The position numbers and the translations under genes were made by a program. Of a DNA stretch of 64,000 nt, positions 20,109-28,894 are shown piece after piece (the first letter of the stretch is position 1; every line of letters begins with the position of its first letter). Origin of the DNA: Rhodoblastus sp963713695 (GTDB taxonomy: Bacteria > Pseudomonadota > Alphaproteobacteria > Rhizobiales > Beijerinckiaceae); assembly GCA_963713695.1 (NCBI GenBank), contig CAVQMU010000001.1, forward strand, positions 372,001 through 436,000, given 5' to 3'. Under the pieces are notes generated by a model. The model was given only the letters and a program-made list of their open reading frames with translations, had not been told where the DNA came from and did no database searches.

Positions 20109-20695
20109 TCATGCGCTTTCGAGCACGGATAGGTTTGTGGTTATGGGCACGCCATTCTGCAGGGTCTGGAAGTTGACGCAGCAGCGTTCTGTCGCCGCCA
20201 GCAGGCGCTCGATCGCCGCCTGCGGGGCGCCGTCTGCTGGCTGGAGTGTAACGCGGCAATGCATGGTCTTGAAGCCGACTGGCGCCTCGGCGCTGACCAT
20301 CAAGGCGCCGCGGGCGTCGAATTGGGCGTCCACCGCCACTTCAAGCGCTGCGAGCCGAACTCCAAAACGTTCGGCCAGCATGCGCAGTGTCGCGTCCATG
20401 CAGGCGGCGAGCGCTCCCGCCAGCAGATGCCCCGGATTGGGCAGGTCGTGATCGCCTCCAACCGCTGAGTGGATCCCGAATTCGAACCCCTGCTCCGGGA
20501 CGCCGCGGGGGCGCCGTCGCCGATCTCCACATGCCCGTGGAATGGATCATGGAGAACGCCGTCCGTGGTGCGGGCGCGCTCGATGATCAGCGCCTCTTCA
20601 GGCGCCTCGCGGTAGCGTTGTTGCAAACGGGTTTGGCGTGCGACGACTTGGTGGCGTGCGACGACTTGGTGGCGCGCAACGACTTGGGCGCTCAT
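20109..20695 (-). CDS. OsmC/Ohr-family protein, one frameshift near 20508
   Basis: OsmC-fold proteins reduce organic peroxides with a Cys pair. The first part, in one frame, reads TDGVLHDPFHGHVEIGDGAPA. The remainder in the next frame reads GHLLAGALAACMDATLRMLAERFGV, then MHCRVTLQPADGAP and ATERCCVNFQTLQNGVPI. The two family cysteines are seen in ALAACMDATL and ERCCVNF. The length is 3n+2, so one lost base explains the break. The N-terminus holds three copies of a six-residue repeat (VVARHQ). The start overlaps the end of the upstream methyltransferase-like gene as ATGA. Confidence 0.75.
20635..20688. repeat. three 18-bp tandem repeats at the start of the OsmC gene
   Basis: Units at 20635-20652, 20653-20670 and 20671-20688. 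The first two are identical (GGCGTGCGACGACTTGGT) and the third differs at three positions. In-frame, they encode VVARHQ repeated just after the start codon. Confidence 0.9.
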
Positions 20696-21470
20696 GGCTT
20701 GTCTCCTGTGGGCTGTTGCAGTGGATGATGCGACTGGCGCGGATGCGGCCGTGGCCAGGGCAGCAGCAGCGGCACACGCTCCCGGTAGCGCAGGTAGTCG
20801 TCGCCGTGGGCCGCGATCAGGTCGCGCTCCTCCAGGCGCAGCGCCAACAGGATGTAGCCGGTGGTCGCCACGGCGAACAGCAGGTGGCCGGCCGTCATGT
20901 GCGGCGTGGCCCAGAAGGCGATGATGAAGCCGAGCATCAGCGGGTGGCGGATCACCCGGTAATGCAGCCGCTCCTGAAAATGCAGCGGCGCACAGGGCTG
21001 GCCGCGCAGGTTCAGCCAGACCTGGCGAAGTCCGAACAGGTCGAAGTGGCTGATGACGAGGGTGCCGGTCAGCACCAACAGCCAGCCCGCGGCGGCGACG
21101 GCGTGGAGCGCTCCGGCGGCCAGCGGAACTCCACGCTCCAGATCACGGCGTCGATCGGCCGCCATTGCCAGAAGAGCAGGAGCAGAGCCGCGCTGGACAG
21201 CAACACAAACGTGCTGCGCTCCAGCGGCGCGGGCGCCCATCGGGTCAGCCAGCGCTTGAAGCCCCGGCGCGCCATGCCGCTGTGCTGGACGGCGAAGACG
21301 CCGAGCAGGACCAGGTCGATGACCACCGCAGTCGCCGGCGGCGCTGACGGACCATGGTCGATGGTGCGCGGCGCCCAGAGATCGGCGACGAACGCTATCG
21401 CATACAGGAAGCTCACAAGGAACATTGCATAGGACAAGACGCCATAGAACAGGCCGGCAATTCGGGTCAT
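20692..21470 (-). CDS. mddA: NnrU/isoprenylcysteine-methyltransferase-like membrane protein, probably methanethiol S-methyltransferase, one frameshift near 21120
   Basis: A polytopic membrane protein: an N-terminal span (IAGLFYGVLSYAMFLVSFLY), then FAVQHSGMARRGFKRWLTRW and APAPLERSTFVLLSSAALLL with FWQWRPID. The second half is in another frame: AGWLLVLTGTLVISHFDLFG, YRVIRHPLMLGFIIAFWATP, LLFAVATTGYILLALRLEER. The RHPLMLGF and LEERDL elements match the S-adenosylmethionine-dependent membrane methyltransferases related to MddA, which turn methanethiol into dimethyl sulfide. NnrU is the other close family. Length is 3n+2, consistent with one lost base. It is divergent from an AraC regulator. Confidence 0.62.
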
Positions 21471-21583
21471 GTCACCCTCCCGTGAAAGTGGAGCAATGAC
21501 TTCGATTGTGCGCTCTGGCGTCGCGCCGGCAATGACCTATACTCCGCGATCTATGCTCCAAACTCCGCGGGGAGGATTCGCAC

Positions 21584-22549
21584 ATGGAGCCGGATCTGCT
21601 GTCCGATGCGCTCTCGATGGTGCGGCTCGCCGGCGCGGTTATTTTTCGCATCGAAGTGGACGGGCCGTGGTGCGTCTCCGCGGCCCCGACGCTGGAGGAC
21701 TTCGCGCCGGCCTTGCCGCCGGGAACCAACCACCTGGTGGCCTTCCATGTGTTTTTGAGCGGCGAATGTTGGCTGCGCTGTCCGCCGCGGCCATGGGCGC
21801 GGGCACGTCCGGGCGACGCCGTCGTACTGCCGCATGGCCAGTTGCACCAGCTCGGCGACCACTGCGACGAAAGCCCGCCGTCCTTTCGCGACGTGCTGGG
21901 CGAGCGTTCGCCACTCGAATTGCGCGAACTTCGCTTCCGCACCGGGGAGACTCCCCGCACCGAAGTGCTGTGCGGCTTCCTGGGTTGCGACCGCCGCGCC
22001 TTCTCGCCGCTGTTCTCCGCCCTGCCGCCGATATTCGTGACCACCCTCAGCAGCAGTGCGCAGCTCATGGTCCGTTACGCCGTCGATGAAGCCCTGGGCG
22101 ATTCGCCCGGCGCCGGCAGCCTGCGCGTGCGATTGGCGGAGCTCATGTTCCTCGAGAGCCTGCGCGGCTACATGCGCGATCTGCCGGACGACGCCACCGG
22201 CTGGCTGGCGGGACTGCGCGATCCGCTGGTGGGCAAGGCCCTGAAGCTGATGCATGAGGCCGCCCGACTGGAATGGACCGTGGAGGCGCTGGCGGAGCGG
22301 GCGGCCTGTTCCCGCTCGCTCCTGGCGGAGCGTTTCAAGACGGTCATCGGCGAGGCGCCCATGCATTACCTCACCCGTCTGCGCTTGCACCAGGCGGCGC
22401 AGCGACTGAGCGACAGCGGCCGCAGCCTCGAGGCGATCGCCGACGAGGTCGGCTACGCCTCCCCGGCGGCCTTCCAGCGCGCCTTCAAGCGCTGCTTCGG
22501 CGTCGCGCCCGGCGCCTGGCGACGGGAGGCGCGGGAGCGGCCCCACTAA
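21584..22549 (+). CDS. AraC-family regulator with N-terminal cupin-like domain
   Basis: 321 residues. The N-terminal half (residues 10-190) is a cupin_6-type effector domain (LAGAVIFRIEVDGPWCVSA; VAFHVFLSGECWLR; ARPGDAVVLPHGQLHQLGDH). The C-terminal half has two helix-turn-helix motifs: TVEALAERAACSRSLLAERF and LEAIADEVGYASPAAFQRAF. It faces away from the methyltransferase/OsmC pair with 113 bases between starts, so it probably controls them and itself. The ATG at 21584 is preceded by GGGGAGGA. It is intact, unlike its two neighbours. Confidence 0.88.
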   Translation: MEPDLLSDALSMVRLAGAVIFRIEVDGPWCVSAAPTLEDFAPALPPGTNHLVAFHVFLSGECWLRCPPRPWARARPGDAVVLPHGQLHQLGDHCDESPPSFRDVLGERSPLELRELRFRTGETPRTEVLCGFLGCDRRAFSPLFSALPPIFVTTLSSSAQLMVRYAVDEALGDSPGAGSLRVRLAELMFLESLRGYMRDLPDDATGWLAGLRDPLVGKALKLMHEAARLEWTVEALAERAACSRSLLAERFKTVIGEAPMHYLTRLRLHQAAQRLSDSGRSLEAIADEVGYASPAAFQRAFKRCFGVAPGAWRREARERPH

Positions 22550-22863
22550 AGGTTTGGCGGCAGCGGGGCGCTTGCGGCGATACAGATGAAGGAGATCGCC
22601 AGGAGACCGGTCGGTTAGACCAGAATCGACTCGAAGCTGACCTTCCAGATCACTTGTATTGGCCTCGGGCTGTTAGTTGAAATAAAGCCATGCGGTGACC
22701 AACGTCAAGTTTACGCACGTTATGTACTATGGACTAGCTGCTGATTTTATTGGTTATTTCAAGCAATAGTAAGGTTCAGGTCACTTTTGACCCATAAGAA
22801 TGAACAGGAGAGCGCCTATGCAAGGCCTCTTCCACAGCGTGCGCGCAAGCCCCGGGGAAACAC
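22550..22863. other. 314-base AT-richer intergenic region
   Basis: Between the AraC gene and the peroxidase operon the base composition becomes visibly less GC-rich (about 22670-22800). It contains an inverted repeat GGTCA-CTTT-TGACC at 22779-22792, which could be an operator for the downstream genes. No gene or confident promoter is seen. Confidence 0.55.
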
Positions 22864-23877
22864 ATGAAATTCGCTACGACTTGGTCTTTGGCGCTGCTTG
22901 GATTGCTTGGCGGCGTGGGCGCGGCTTTCACCGAAACCGCCAAGCCGATCTCGGTCATGAGGGCCGCCTATAGACGTCCGACATCGATTCCGGCGCCTGC
23001 CGCAAATCCGCAAACGCCAGCAAAAATCGCGCTGGGCATGGCGCTGTTCTTCGATCCGCGCCTGTCCGGCTCCGGCGTCATCGCCTGCTCCTCCTGCCAC
23101 AATCCCTCGCTCGGCTGGCAGGACGGCCTCGCAAAGGGCCGCGGCCACATGGGCGCCCAGCTGGGCCGTCATACGCCGACGATTCTGAATGCCGCCTGGA
23201 CCGAGCCGATGTTCTGGGATGGCCGCGCCAAGAACGCCGAGGAACAGGCCAAGGGGCCGATCCAGGCGGAAAAAGAAATGAACATGCCCGCTGGCGATGC
23301 GGTGAAGGCCGTCGCCGCGATCGAGGGCTACCGCAGCCAGTTCGAAAAAGTCTATCCGGGCGAAGGGATCACCATCGACACCATCGCCAAGGCCATCGCC
23401 AGCTACGAGCGCACCGTCGTATCTGGCAAGGCGCCCTTCGACAAATGGATCGCCGGAGACCCAAAGGCGATTTCAGCGGACGCGAAAGCCGGCTTCGTCC
23501 TGTTCAACGGCAAGGCCAAGTGCTCGGTTTGCCATAAGGGCTGGCGCTTTACCGACGACGGTTTCCACGACATCGGCCTCAAAGACGAGGATTTGGGTCG
23601 CGGCGGCCTGACCAAGGTCGATTTCCTGAACCATGCCTTCAAGACGCCGACCCTGCGCAATATCGCCGAACGACCGCCCTACATGCATGACGGCTCGGTC
23701 GCGACGCTGGAGGCGGTGGTCGAACACTACAACGGCGGTTTCGCCCACCGCGCCACACTCGATTTGGCGATGGTTCCGCTCAACCTGTCCGATCAGGAAA
23801 AGAAGCAGCTGGTCGCCTTCATGACGACGCTCACCAGCGCCGACGCGCCTGTCACGGCGCCGGTCTTGCCCCGCTGA
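22864..23877 (+). CDS. di-haem cytochrome c peroxidase / MauG-like protein
   Basis: 337 residues with an N-terminal signal sequence (ATTWSLALLGLLGGVGAAF). Two c-type haem sites are present, CSSCH (about residue 77) and CSVCH (about residue 221). The family pattern ALGMALFFDPRLSGSG, HTPTILNAAWTEPMFWDGRA and TPTLRNIAERPPYMHDGS is clear. Periplasmic enzymes of this family reduce hydrogen peroxide or, like MauG, carry out oxidative modification of partner proteins. The next gene is a small copper protein, a natural electron donor. The ATG follows GGGGAAA. Confidence 0.9.
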   Translation: MKFATTWSLALLGLLGGVGAAFTETAKPISVMRAAYRRPTSIPAPAANPQTPAKIALGMALFFDPRLSGSGVIACSSCHNPSLGWQDGLAKGRGHMGAQLGRHTPTILNAAWTEPMFWDGRAKNAEEQAKGPIQAEKEMNMPAGDAVKAVAAIEGYRSQFEKVYPGEGITIDTIAKAIASYERTVVSGKAPFDKWIAGDPKAISADAKAGFVLFNGKAKCSVCHKGWRFTDDGFHDIGLKDEDLGRGGLTKVDFLNHAFKTPTLRNIAERPPYMHDGSVATLEAVVEHYNGGFAHRATLDLAMVPLNLSDQEKKQLVAFMTTLTSADAPVTAPVLPR

Positions 23878-23905
23878 TCATCCTCACAACAGGGGTCTCA
23901 TAAAA

Positions 23906-24238
23906 ATGCAAAGATTTTCGAAAATCCGGGCTGCTGGCGTGGCGGCGATTTTCCTTGCGGTCGGCGGCGGAGCCTATGCCGCCGGCAACGTCACGGTCGA
24001 ACAAAAAGATCTTTCCTTCGGCCAGGAAACCTTGACCGTCAAACAAGGCGCGGTCATCGAGTTCAAAAACGGCGACGACACCTCGCACAACATCATCATC
24101 AGCGGCGACGGCGTCAATCTCAACAGCGGCTTGCAACAGCCAGGCGTCGCGTTCAGCGCGCCAATGCTCAAAAAGGGCAAGTTCGAAGCCACCTGCGGCA
24201 TCCACCCGAAGATGAAAATGACCATTGTCGTGAATTGA
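23906..24238 (+). CDS. plastocyanin/amicyanin-type cupredoxin
   Basis: 110 residues with a signal peptide (cleavage near AYAAG-NVT). It has the type 1 copper ligands in order: His in DDTSHNIIIS, then Cys, His and Met in EATCGIHPKMKM. It is a small blue copper electron carrier of the periplasm. It lies 28 bases after the di-haem peroxidase and 33 bases before the cytochrome b561 chemoreceptor, so the three are probably one transcription unit. Confidence 0.9.
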   Translation: MQRFSKIRAAGVAAIFLAVGGGAYAAGNVTVEQKDLSFGQETLTVKQGAVIEFKNGDDTSHNIIISGDGVNLNSGLQQPGVAFSAPMLKKGKFEATCGIHPKMKMTIVVN

Positions 24239-24271
24239 AAAACGACAATTGGAAAGAGGGAAGGGCGCGCG

Positions 24272-26509
24272 ATGTCGGCAGGGCTTGACACTGATTATCG
24301 TTACCCGTTGGGGCGCCGTTTCATTCATTGGGCGATCGCAGCGCTGCTGATCCTCCAGGTTTCCTTGATCCTGGTTTTCAAACAGCTTCAATCGCTCGAA
24401 ATGGGCCAGTTTGTGCTCAATGCCCACCGGCAGTGCGGTCTTTTTCTCCTGCTGGCGGTGATCGCCCGCATGGTTTTCATGCGGGGTCGTCGTCCCCGCG
24501 ATGTTTTTCCGCTCTGGCAGCAGCTTTTCGCCAAAGCGACGCATTTTCTGCTTTACGCCAGTCTCGCCGCGCAGTCGGCCCTGGGCATTCTGCTCTCCTG
24601 GTCCCGCGGGGATGAGGTCTCGCTGTTTGGCGTCGGCCATCTCCCGATGCTGGTCAAACTGGCGCCGTCGAACACGAGCTTCCTGCACGCGCTGCATGTC
24701 TGGAATGTGAGCATTCTGGCTCTTCTGTTGAGCGTGCATGTCTTCGCGGTGATTTACCATCGCGTTGCGCACAATGTGTCGGTGATGGAGCGCATGGTCA
24801 GTGGAGGCGGGCAGAACCGGCTCGTCAACCGCATGCCGCTGTCGCTGCAACTGGTCGGAGTTTGCGGCGTCATCCTTGGCCTCAGCACGGCGTCCGGGCT
24901 CTATGGCGCCAGTCGTTTCAAGTCCTTCGACGATTTGCGGACGCGCTTTTCGGAAAAGGATCAGGCCCATCTCGACTCAATGCGCAGCGCGATGAGCGAT
25001 CTCAAGAGCGTGGCGATCCGCCTGAGCCAGGACTCCCTGAATTCGGCCGACCTGACATCCTCCGTCAATGACGTGATCGACGGCCTCAAGGGGGCGAAAG
25101 ACGAGATCGTCGAGGATAACGTTCGGATCGAACTGGGGGGCGGCATAGCCGCGCTTCAAGGCCTGAGTGCGCAAGGCGGCTCAAGGAAAATCGCGCTCGA
25201 CGGCGTCGACCGGGCCGTGACCCATCTGCAATCGGCGATCGAAGACCAGGCCATGACCGTTTTCCAGCGCAACCTCGACATCGGCGAACATGCGCGCAAG
25301 GGCCACGACCTGATCATTCTGACGGTAGCGCCGACGGTCATGTTGAGCGCGGTTCTCGCTTTCCTCCTGGCGCGGAATATCCTAACGGCGCTGACCCAGG
25401 CGCGCCTGGTCATCCGCAACGTCGGCGGAGCGGAGGTCGGCGTGGGCGAGACCCCGCCCGAGGTCGTTGGCAACGGCGAACTGGCCCAATTGATGCGCGA
25501 CGTGCTGAACCTGAGCGAGTCCATCGACGCGCGCGAAAAAAAGGCGGCGGCGAAGAGGTTCCAGCTGCGCGAATCCGAAATCAAGTCCGAGCAATCGTCC
25601 GTGGTCAACCAACTCGCGGAAGGGCTGCGCAATCTTGCCGAAGGCAGGTTGAATTATCGCATCGTGGCGACCTTCCCACTGGTCTACGAGGAACTGCGCC
25701 GTGATTTCAACTCGGCGATCGAACAACTCGAAGCGTCGATATCCGCGCTGATGGCCAGCTTTGCCGGCTTCCACGCCAATTCCGGCGACATCGTCTATGC
25801 GACGCAGGATTTGTCCATGCGGAGCCAGACGCAGGCCGTCGATCTGCGCGGCGCCGGCGCCGCCATCAATAGTCTGGCGCGGGGCTTTTCGGAAACCGCC
25901 GGCGCCGCGCGAGACGCGGCTCAGGTTGTTTCGCTGGCGAACAATATCGCCGCCAGTTCGCGCAAGATCGTCACGACGGCGGTGGAATCGATCGCCGGCA
26001 TTCACGACTCGGCGCACAGAATCGTGCAGCGGATCAAAATGGTCGATGAAATCGCCGCGCAGACCAATCTGCTGGCGTTGAACGCCACGATAGAGGCGGC
26101 GCGGGCGGGCGAAGCCGGCGCTGGATTCGCCGTCGTCGCCGGCGAGGTGCGTTCGCTGGCGCAAAAGTCGGCCCATGTCGCCGCGGAAATTCGTCAGCTT
26201 ATCGACGCCACCTATCAGCTGGTTTCCAGGGGCGTCGAAAACACCACCCATGTCGATAAATCGCTGTCGGAAATCGTTGGCGAAGTCGACAAGCTCAATA
26301 CCCTGGTTCAGGGCATTTCCCATTCCATCGGCGAACAGGTGGAAAATCTCGACAACGTGACGCATACGATGGCGCGCATCGACGAAACGGTGAACAAGAA
26401 TGCGGAAATGGCGCAATCGACGGAAACGCGCGCCAATTCGATCCGTCGCGATGTCGATGTCCTCTCGGGCCTCGTGAACCGCTTCACTGTCGGCGCCGCC
26501 GCCGCGTAA
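24272..26509 (+). CDS. cytochrome b561 fused to a methyl-accepting chemotaxis protein
   Basis: 745 residues. Residues 1-180 are a four-helix cytochrome b561 of the bacterial type. His19, His52, His142 and His156 have the spacing of the four haem ligands in E. coli CybB. A fifth span (about 190-212) leads to a probable periplasmic helical sensor region (about 215-345), and a further span (about 350-370) returns to the cytoplasm. The C-terminal half is a chemoreceptor signalling domain with the hairpin core DEIAAQTNLLALNATIEAAR and GFAVVAGEVRSLAQKS. A haem-bearing electron-transfer domain covalently joined to a chemotaxis output suggests a redox or respiration sensor. It is encoded with a peroxidase and a cupredoxin. 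Confidence 0.88.
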   Translation: MSAGLDTDYRYPLGRRFIHWAIAALLILQVSLILVFKQLQSLEMGQFVLNAHRQCGLFLLLAVIARMVFMRGRRPRDVFPLWQQLFAKATHFLLYASLAAQSALGILLSWSRGDEVSLFGVGHLPMLVKLAPSNTSFLHALHVWNVSILALLLSVHVFAVIYHRVAHNVSVMERMVSGGGQNRLVNRMPLSLQLVGVCGVILGLSTASGLYGASRFKSFDDLRTRFSEKDQAHLDSMRSAMSDLKSVAIRLSQDSLNSADLTSSVNDVIDGLKGAKDEIVEDNVRIELGGGIAALQGLSAQGGSRKIALDGVDRAVTHLQSAIEDQAMTVFQRNLDIGEHARKGHDLIILTVAPTVMLSAVLAFLLARNILTALTQARLVIRNVGGAEVGVGETPPEVVGNGELAQLMRDVLNLSESIDAREKKAAAKRFQLRESEIKSEQSSVVNQLAEGLRNLAEGRLNYRIVATFPLVYEELRRDFNSAIEQLEASISALMASFAGFHANSGDIVYATQDLSMRSQTQAVDLRGAGAAINSLARGFSETAGAARDAAQVVSLANNIAASSRKIVTTAVESIAGIHDSAHRIVQRIKMVDEIAAQTNLLALNATIEAARAGEAGAGFAVVAGEVRSLAQKSAHVAAEIRQLIDATYQLVSRGVENTTHVDKSLSEIVGEVDKLNTLVQGISHSIGEQVENLDNVTHTMARIDETVNKNAEMAQSTETRANSIRRDVDVLSGLVNRFTVGAAAA

Positions 26510-26540
26510 CAGGCTCGGCAAAGCGCCCGATTTTTCGCCC

Positions 26541-27278
26541 TCAGGCCATCGCCTTGGCGTAGACCTTTTCCGCCGCGTCGATCACTTCGGGCGCGCCGAC
26601 ATGCAGCCAGCGGCCCTCAAGCGGCAGGCCGAACAGGCGGCCTTGTTCGGCCGCCCTGAAAAAATAGGGCGCGAGGCGGAAGGGTTCGAGCGGCGCGCCC
26701 TCGAACAGCGTGGATTTGATCACGCCGACGCCGGAATAGACGAAGGGCGCTTCCTCGCCCGGCGCGGGACGCGTCAGGCGGCCCTGCGGGTCCATCGAAA
26801 AATCGCCGCGCCCTTCGACGCCGAGGCTTGTGTCCTTCTTGGCCAGCAGCAGCAGGATGTCCATTTTCGCGCCGTCCCAGGCGCGCGCCAGCCTCTCGAT
26901 CTGCGAGTTCGGCTCGTCGATCCACAGCGCATCGGTGTTGCAGATGAAGAACGGCTGTCCCTCGAACTGGCCGAGGACCTTGACGATGCCGCCGCCCTGG
27001 TCGAGCAGTTTTTCGCGCTCGTTGGAAATCGTGATCCGCGGCGCCGCGCGGCCCTGCACGTGATCTTCGATCTGGTCGGCGAGCCAGTGCACGTTGACGA
27101 CGGCCTCTTGCACGCCGGCCTCGGCGAGCCGGTCGAGCATGTGGTCGAGCATGGTCCGGCCGCCGATCCTCACCAGAGGTTTCGGCGTGGCCAGTGTGAT
27201 CGGCCGCATTCTTGTGCCGAGCCCGGCTGCAAAGACCAGCGCCTTGAAATTCCCGGAGTTTTGGCGCGCCGCGCTCAT
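26541..27278 (-). CDS. sugar-1-phosphate nucleotidyltransferase, MurU-like
   Basis: 245 residues. N-terminal nucleotide-binding signature LVFAAGLGTRMRPITLATPKPLV with ALWID downstream, an NTP_transferase fold. Next to an AmgK-like sugar kinase this fits MurU, which makes UDP-N-acetylmuramate from MurNAc-1-phosphate in peptidoglycan recycling. Genuine specificity is not proven. The start ATG overlaps the stop of the upstream kinase gene (27275-27278). In related genomes I recall addB following directly. Confidence 0.8.
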   Translation of the reverse strand: MSAARQNSGNFKALVFAAGLGTRMRPITLATPKPLVRIGGRTMLDHMLDRLAEAGVQEAVVNVHWLADQIEDHVQGRAAPRITISNEREKLLDQGGGIVKVLGQFEGQPFFICNTDALWIDEPNSQIERLARAWDGAKMDILLLLAKKDTSLGVEGRGDFSMDPQGRLTRPAPGEEAPFVYSGVGVIKSTLFEGAPLEPFRLAPYFFRAAEQGRLFGLPLEGRWLHVGAPEVIDAAEKVYAKAMA

Positions 27279-28894
27279 TTGGAAGCGCTTTCCGACGCGG
27301 CGGCTTCCGGCGCCGGTTCTTGCGCCGGTTCTTGCGCTGGTTCCTGCGCTGGTTCTTCCGCCTGCGGCGTATAAAGAATCAGCGGCAGGTTCGCCTCGAA
27401 CCAGCCCTTGAGATCGGCCAATGCGGGATGGCCGAGATTTTTCCGCAGGTAATTCCGCACGCGCGGAATATGCGCGAGGTAATGCGGCTTGCCGTCGCGC
27501 TTGTCGAGCCGCGCGAAAATGCCGAGAATCTTGCTCGCGCGCTGCGCGCCCATCAGCGCATAGGCGCCGGCAAAAGCGGCCATGTCAAAGTCGGGCTGCA
27601 ATTGTTTCCGCGCGCGCGCGTAATGGCCGAGCAGCTTGAGCTCGAGGTCGTCGGGCGCGTCCACCCGCGCGTCCTGCAGCAGCGACACGACGTCATAGGC
27701 GGCGGGTCCGAGCACGCAATCCTGGAAGTCGAGCAGGCCGATCCTTTTCACGCCTTCGCGATCCCCCAGCCAGAGCAGGTTGGGCGAATGATAGTCGCGC
27801 AGGGTCCAGGTCTTCGGTCCTGCGAGCAGGGGATTGAGCAGCGCGCGCCAGACGTTCTCGTATTGCGCCCGCGCGCCCGAGGCGAGCTGCACGCCGGCCA
27901 GATGCGGCGCATACCAGTCGGGCAGCAGCTCCGCCTCGATCAGCATGGCCTCGAGGTCATAGACCGGAATGGAATAGGTTCCGCCCGCGACCGGCACGGT
28001 TCGCGGCAAGTCCCGGGCGTGCAATTGCGCGAGAAGCGCCGCCGCCTGCGCATAGCGCTCGGGGATCGGGCCATCGGCGCCGACGACGCCTTCGTCGCCG
28101 AAATATTCAAGCACGGCGAAGCCGGTGTCGAGATCGGCGGCGTAGATTTCGGGGGCCGAAAACGCTTCCGCGCGGAGCGCTTCGTCGATCGCCACGAAGG
28201 GGCGGATCGTCTCCGCCAGATGGGCGATGGCGCTGTAGGGCTTGCCCCCGCGCACCGCTGGCCCGTCGGCGCGCGGCGGCGAGATCATCATCACGGCTTT
28301 TTCGCCGTTCTTCCTTGTCAGAAGCTCATAGGCGCGCGACGAGGCGTCGCCCTGCATGTGCTTGCGCTCGGCGTCGGCCCAGCCGGCGCGTTCAAGCACA
28401 TTGGCCGAACCGCGCGTGAAAAGAAGGCGCTTGCCGATGTCGCCATGCCCCGTGATTTCGGCGCGGCGGTAGTCCGGCCCGCGCTCCGCATCCGTGAACA
28501 GGGCGATTTCGAGCCTGTCGCCGGTCAGCGCCGATCCCGCGCGTTCCGCCCATTCGACCAGCACCAGCGCGCCTTCCGCCGCTTCTTCCCAGCCGAGTTC
28601 GGCGAGCTCGGACGCATCCTTCACCCGGTAGAGATCGGCGTGGACAATCGGAAAGCCCGGCGATTCGTAGATCTGCATCAGGGTGAAGGTGGGGCTCGGC
28701 GTCTCCAGGTCGGGATCGCCCGTCAGGCGCCGGATCAGCGCGCGGGCGAAGGTGGTCTTGCCCGCGCCGAGCTCTCCCGTCAGCGTCACCAGATCGTCGG
28801 CTCCGACAAGGGTCGAAACATCGCGCGCCAGCGCGCGGGTGGCGGCCTCATCGTCCAGATCGACGCGCCAGATCGGCGCCGCGCGCACTGTCAT
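27275..28894 (-). CDS. tsaE: TsaE / AmgK-like phosphotransferase fusion
   Basis: 539 residues, two enzymes in one chain. Residues 1 to about 150 are TsaE, the ATPase for threonylcarbamoyl-adenosine (t6A) modification of tRNA: Walker A GELGAGKTT (residues 39-47), TPSPTFTLMQIYE, ALVLVEWAERA. Residues about 170-510 are an aminoglycoside-phosphotransferase-fold kinase (GDASSRAYELLT, LRDYHSPNLLWL, GLLDFQDCVLGPAAYDVVSLLQD) like AmgK, the anhydro-sugar kinase paired with MurU. This fusion is known in alphaproteobacteria. The C-terminal tail repeats EPAQ three times, encoded by a 12-base tandem repeat near 27320-27355. Confidence 0.88.
   Translation of the reverse strand: MTVRAAPIWRVDLDDEAATRALARDVSTLVGADDLVTLTGELGAGKTTFARALIRRLTGDPDLETPSPTFTLMQIYESPGFPIVHADLYRVKDASELAELGWEEAAEGALVLVEWAERAGSALTGDRLEIALFTDAERGPDYRRAEITGHGDIGKRLLFTRGSANVLERAGWADAERKHMQGDASSRAYELLTRKNGEKAVMMISPPRADGPAVRGGKPYSAIAHLAETIRPFVAIDEALRAEAFSAPEIYAADLDTGFAVLEYFGDEGVVGADGPIPERYAQAAALLAQLHARDLPRTVPVAGGTYSIPVYDLEAMLIEAELLPDWYAPHLAGVQLASGARAQYENVWRALLNPLLAGPKTWTLRDYHSPNLLWLGDREGVKRIGLLDFQDCVLGPAAYDVVSLLQDARVDAPDDLELKLLGHYARARKQLQPDFDMAAFAGAYALMGAQRASKILGIFARLDKRDGKPHYLAHIPRVRNYLRKNLGHPALADLKGWFEANLPLILYTPQAEEPAQEPAQEPAQEPAPEAAASESASK

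Noticed and set aside
20470..20500. A second tRNA T-arm-like sequence
   Set aside because: The stretch is explained as coding sequence of the OsmC gene and lacks acceptor and anticodon arms.
22818..22864. An upstream ATG with a ribosome-binding site giving a short leader peptide before the peroxidase
   Set aside because: The frame does not close near the peroxidase start, so it is not a clean leader peptide.
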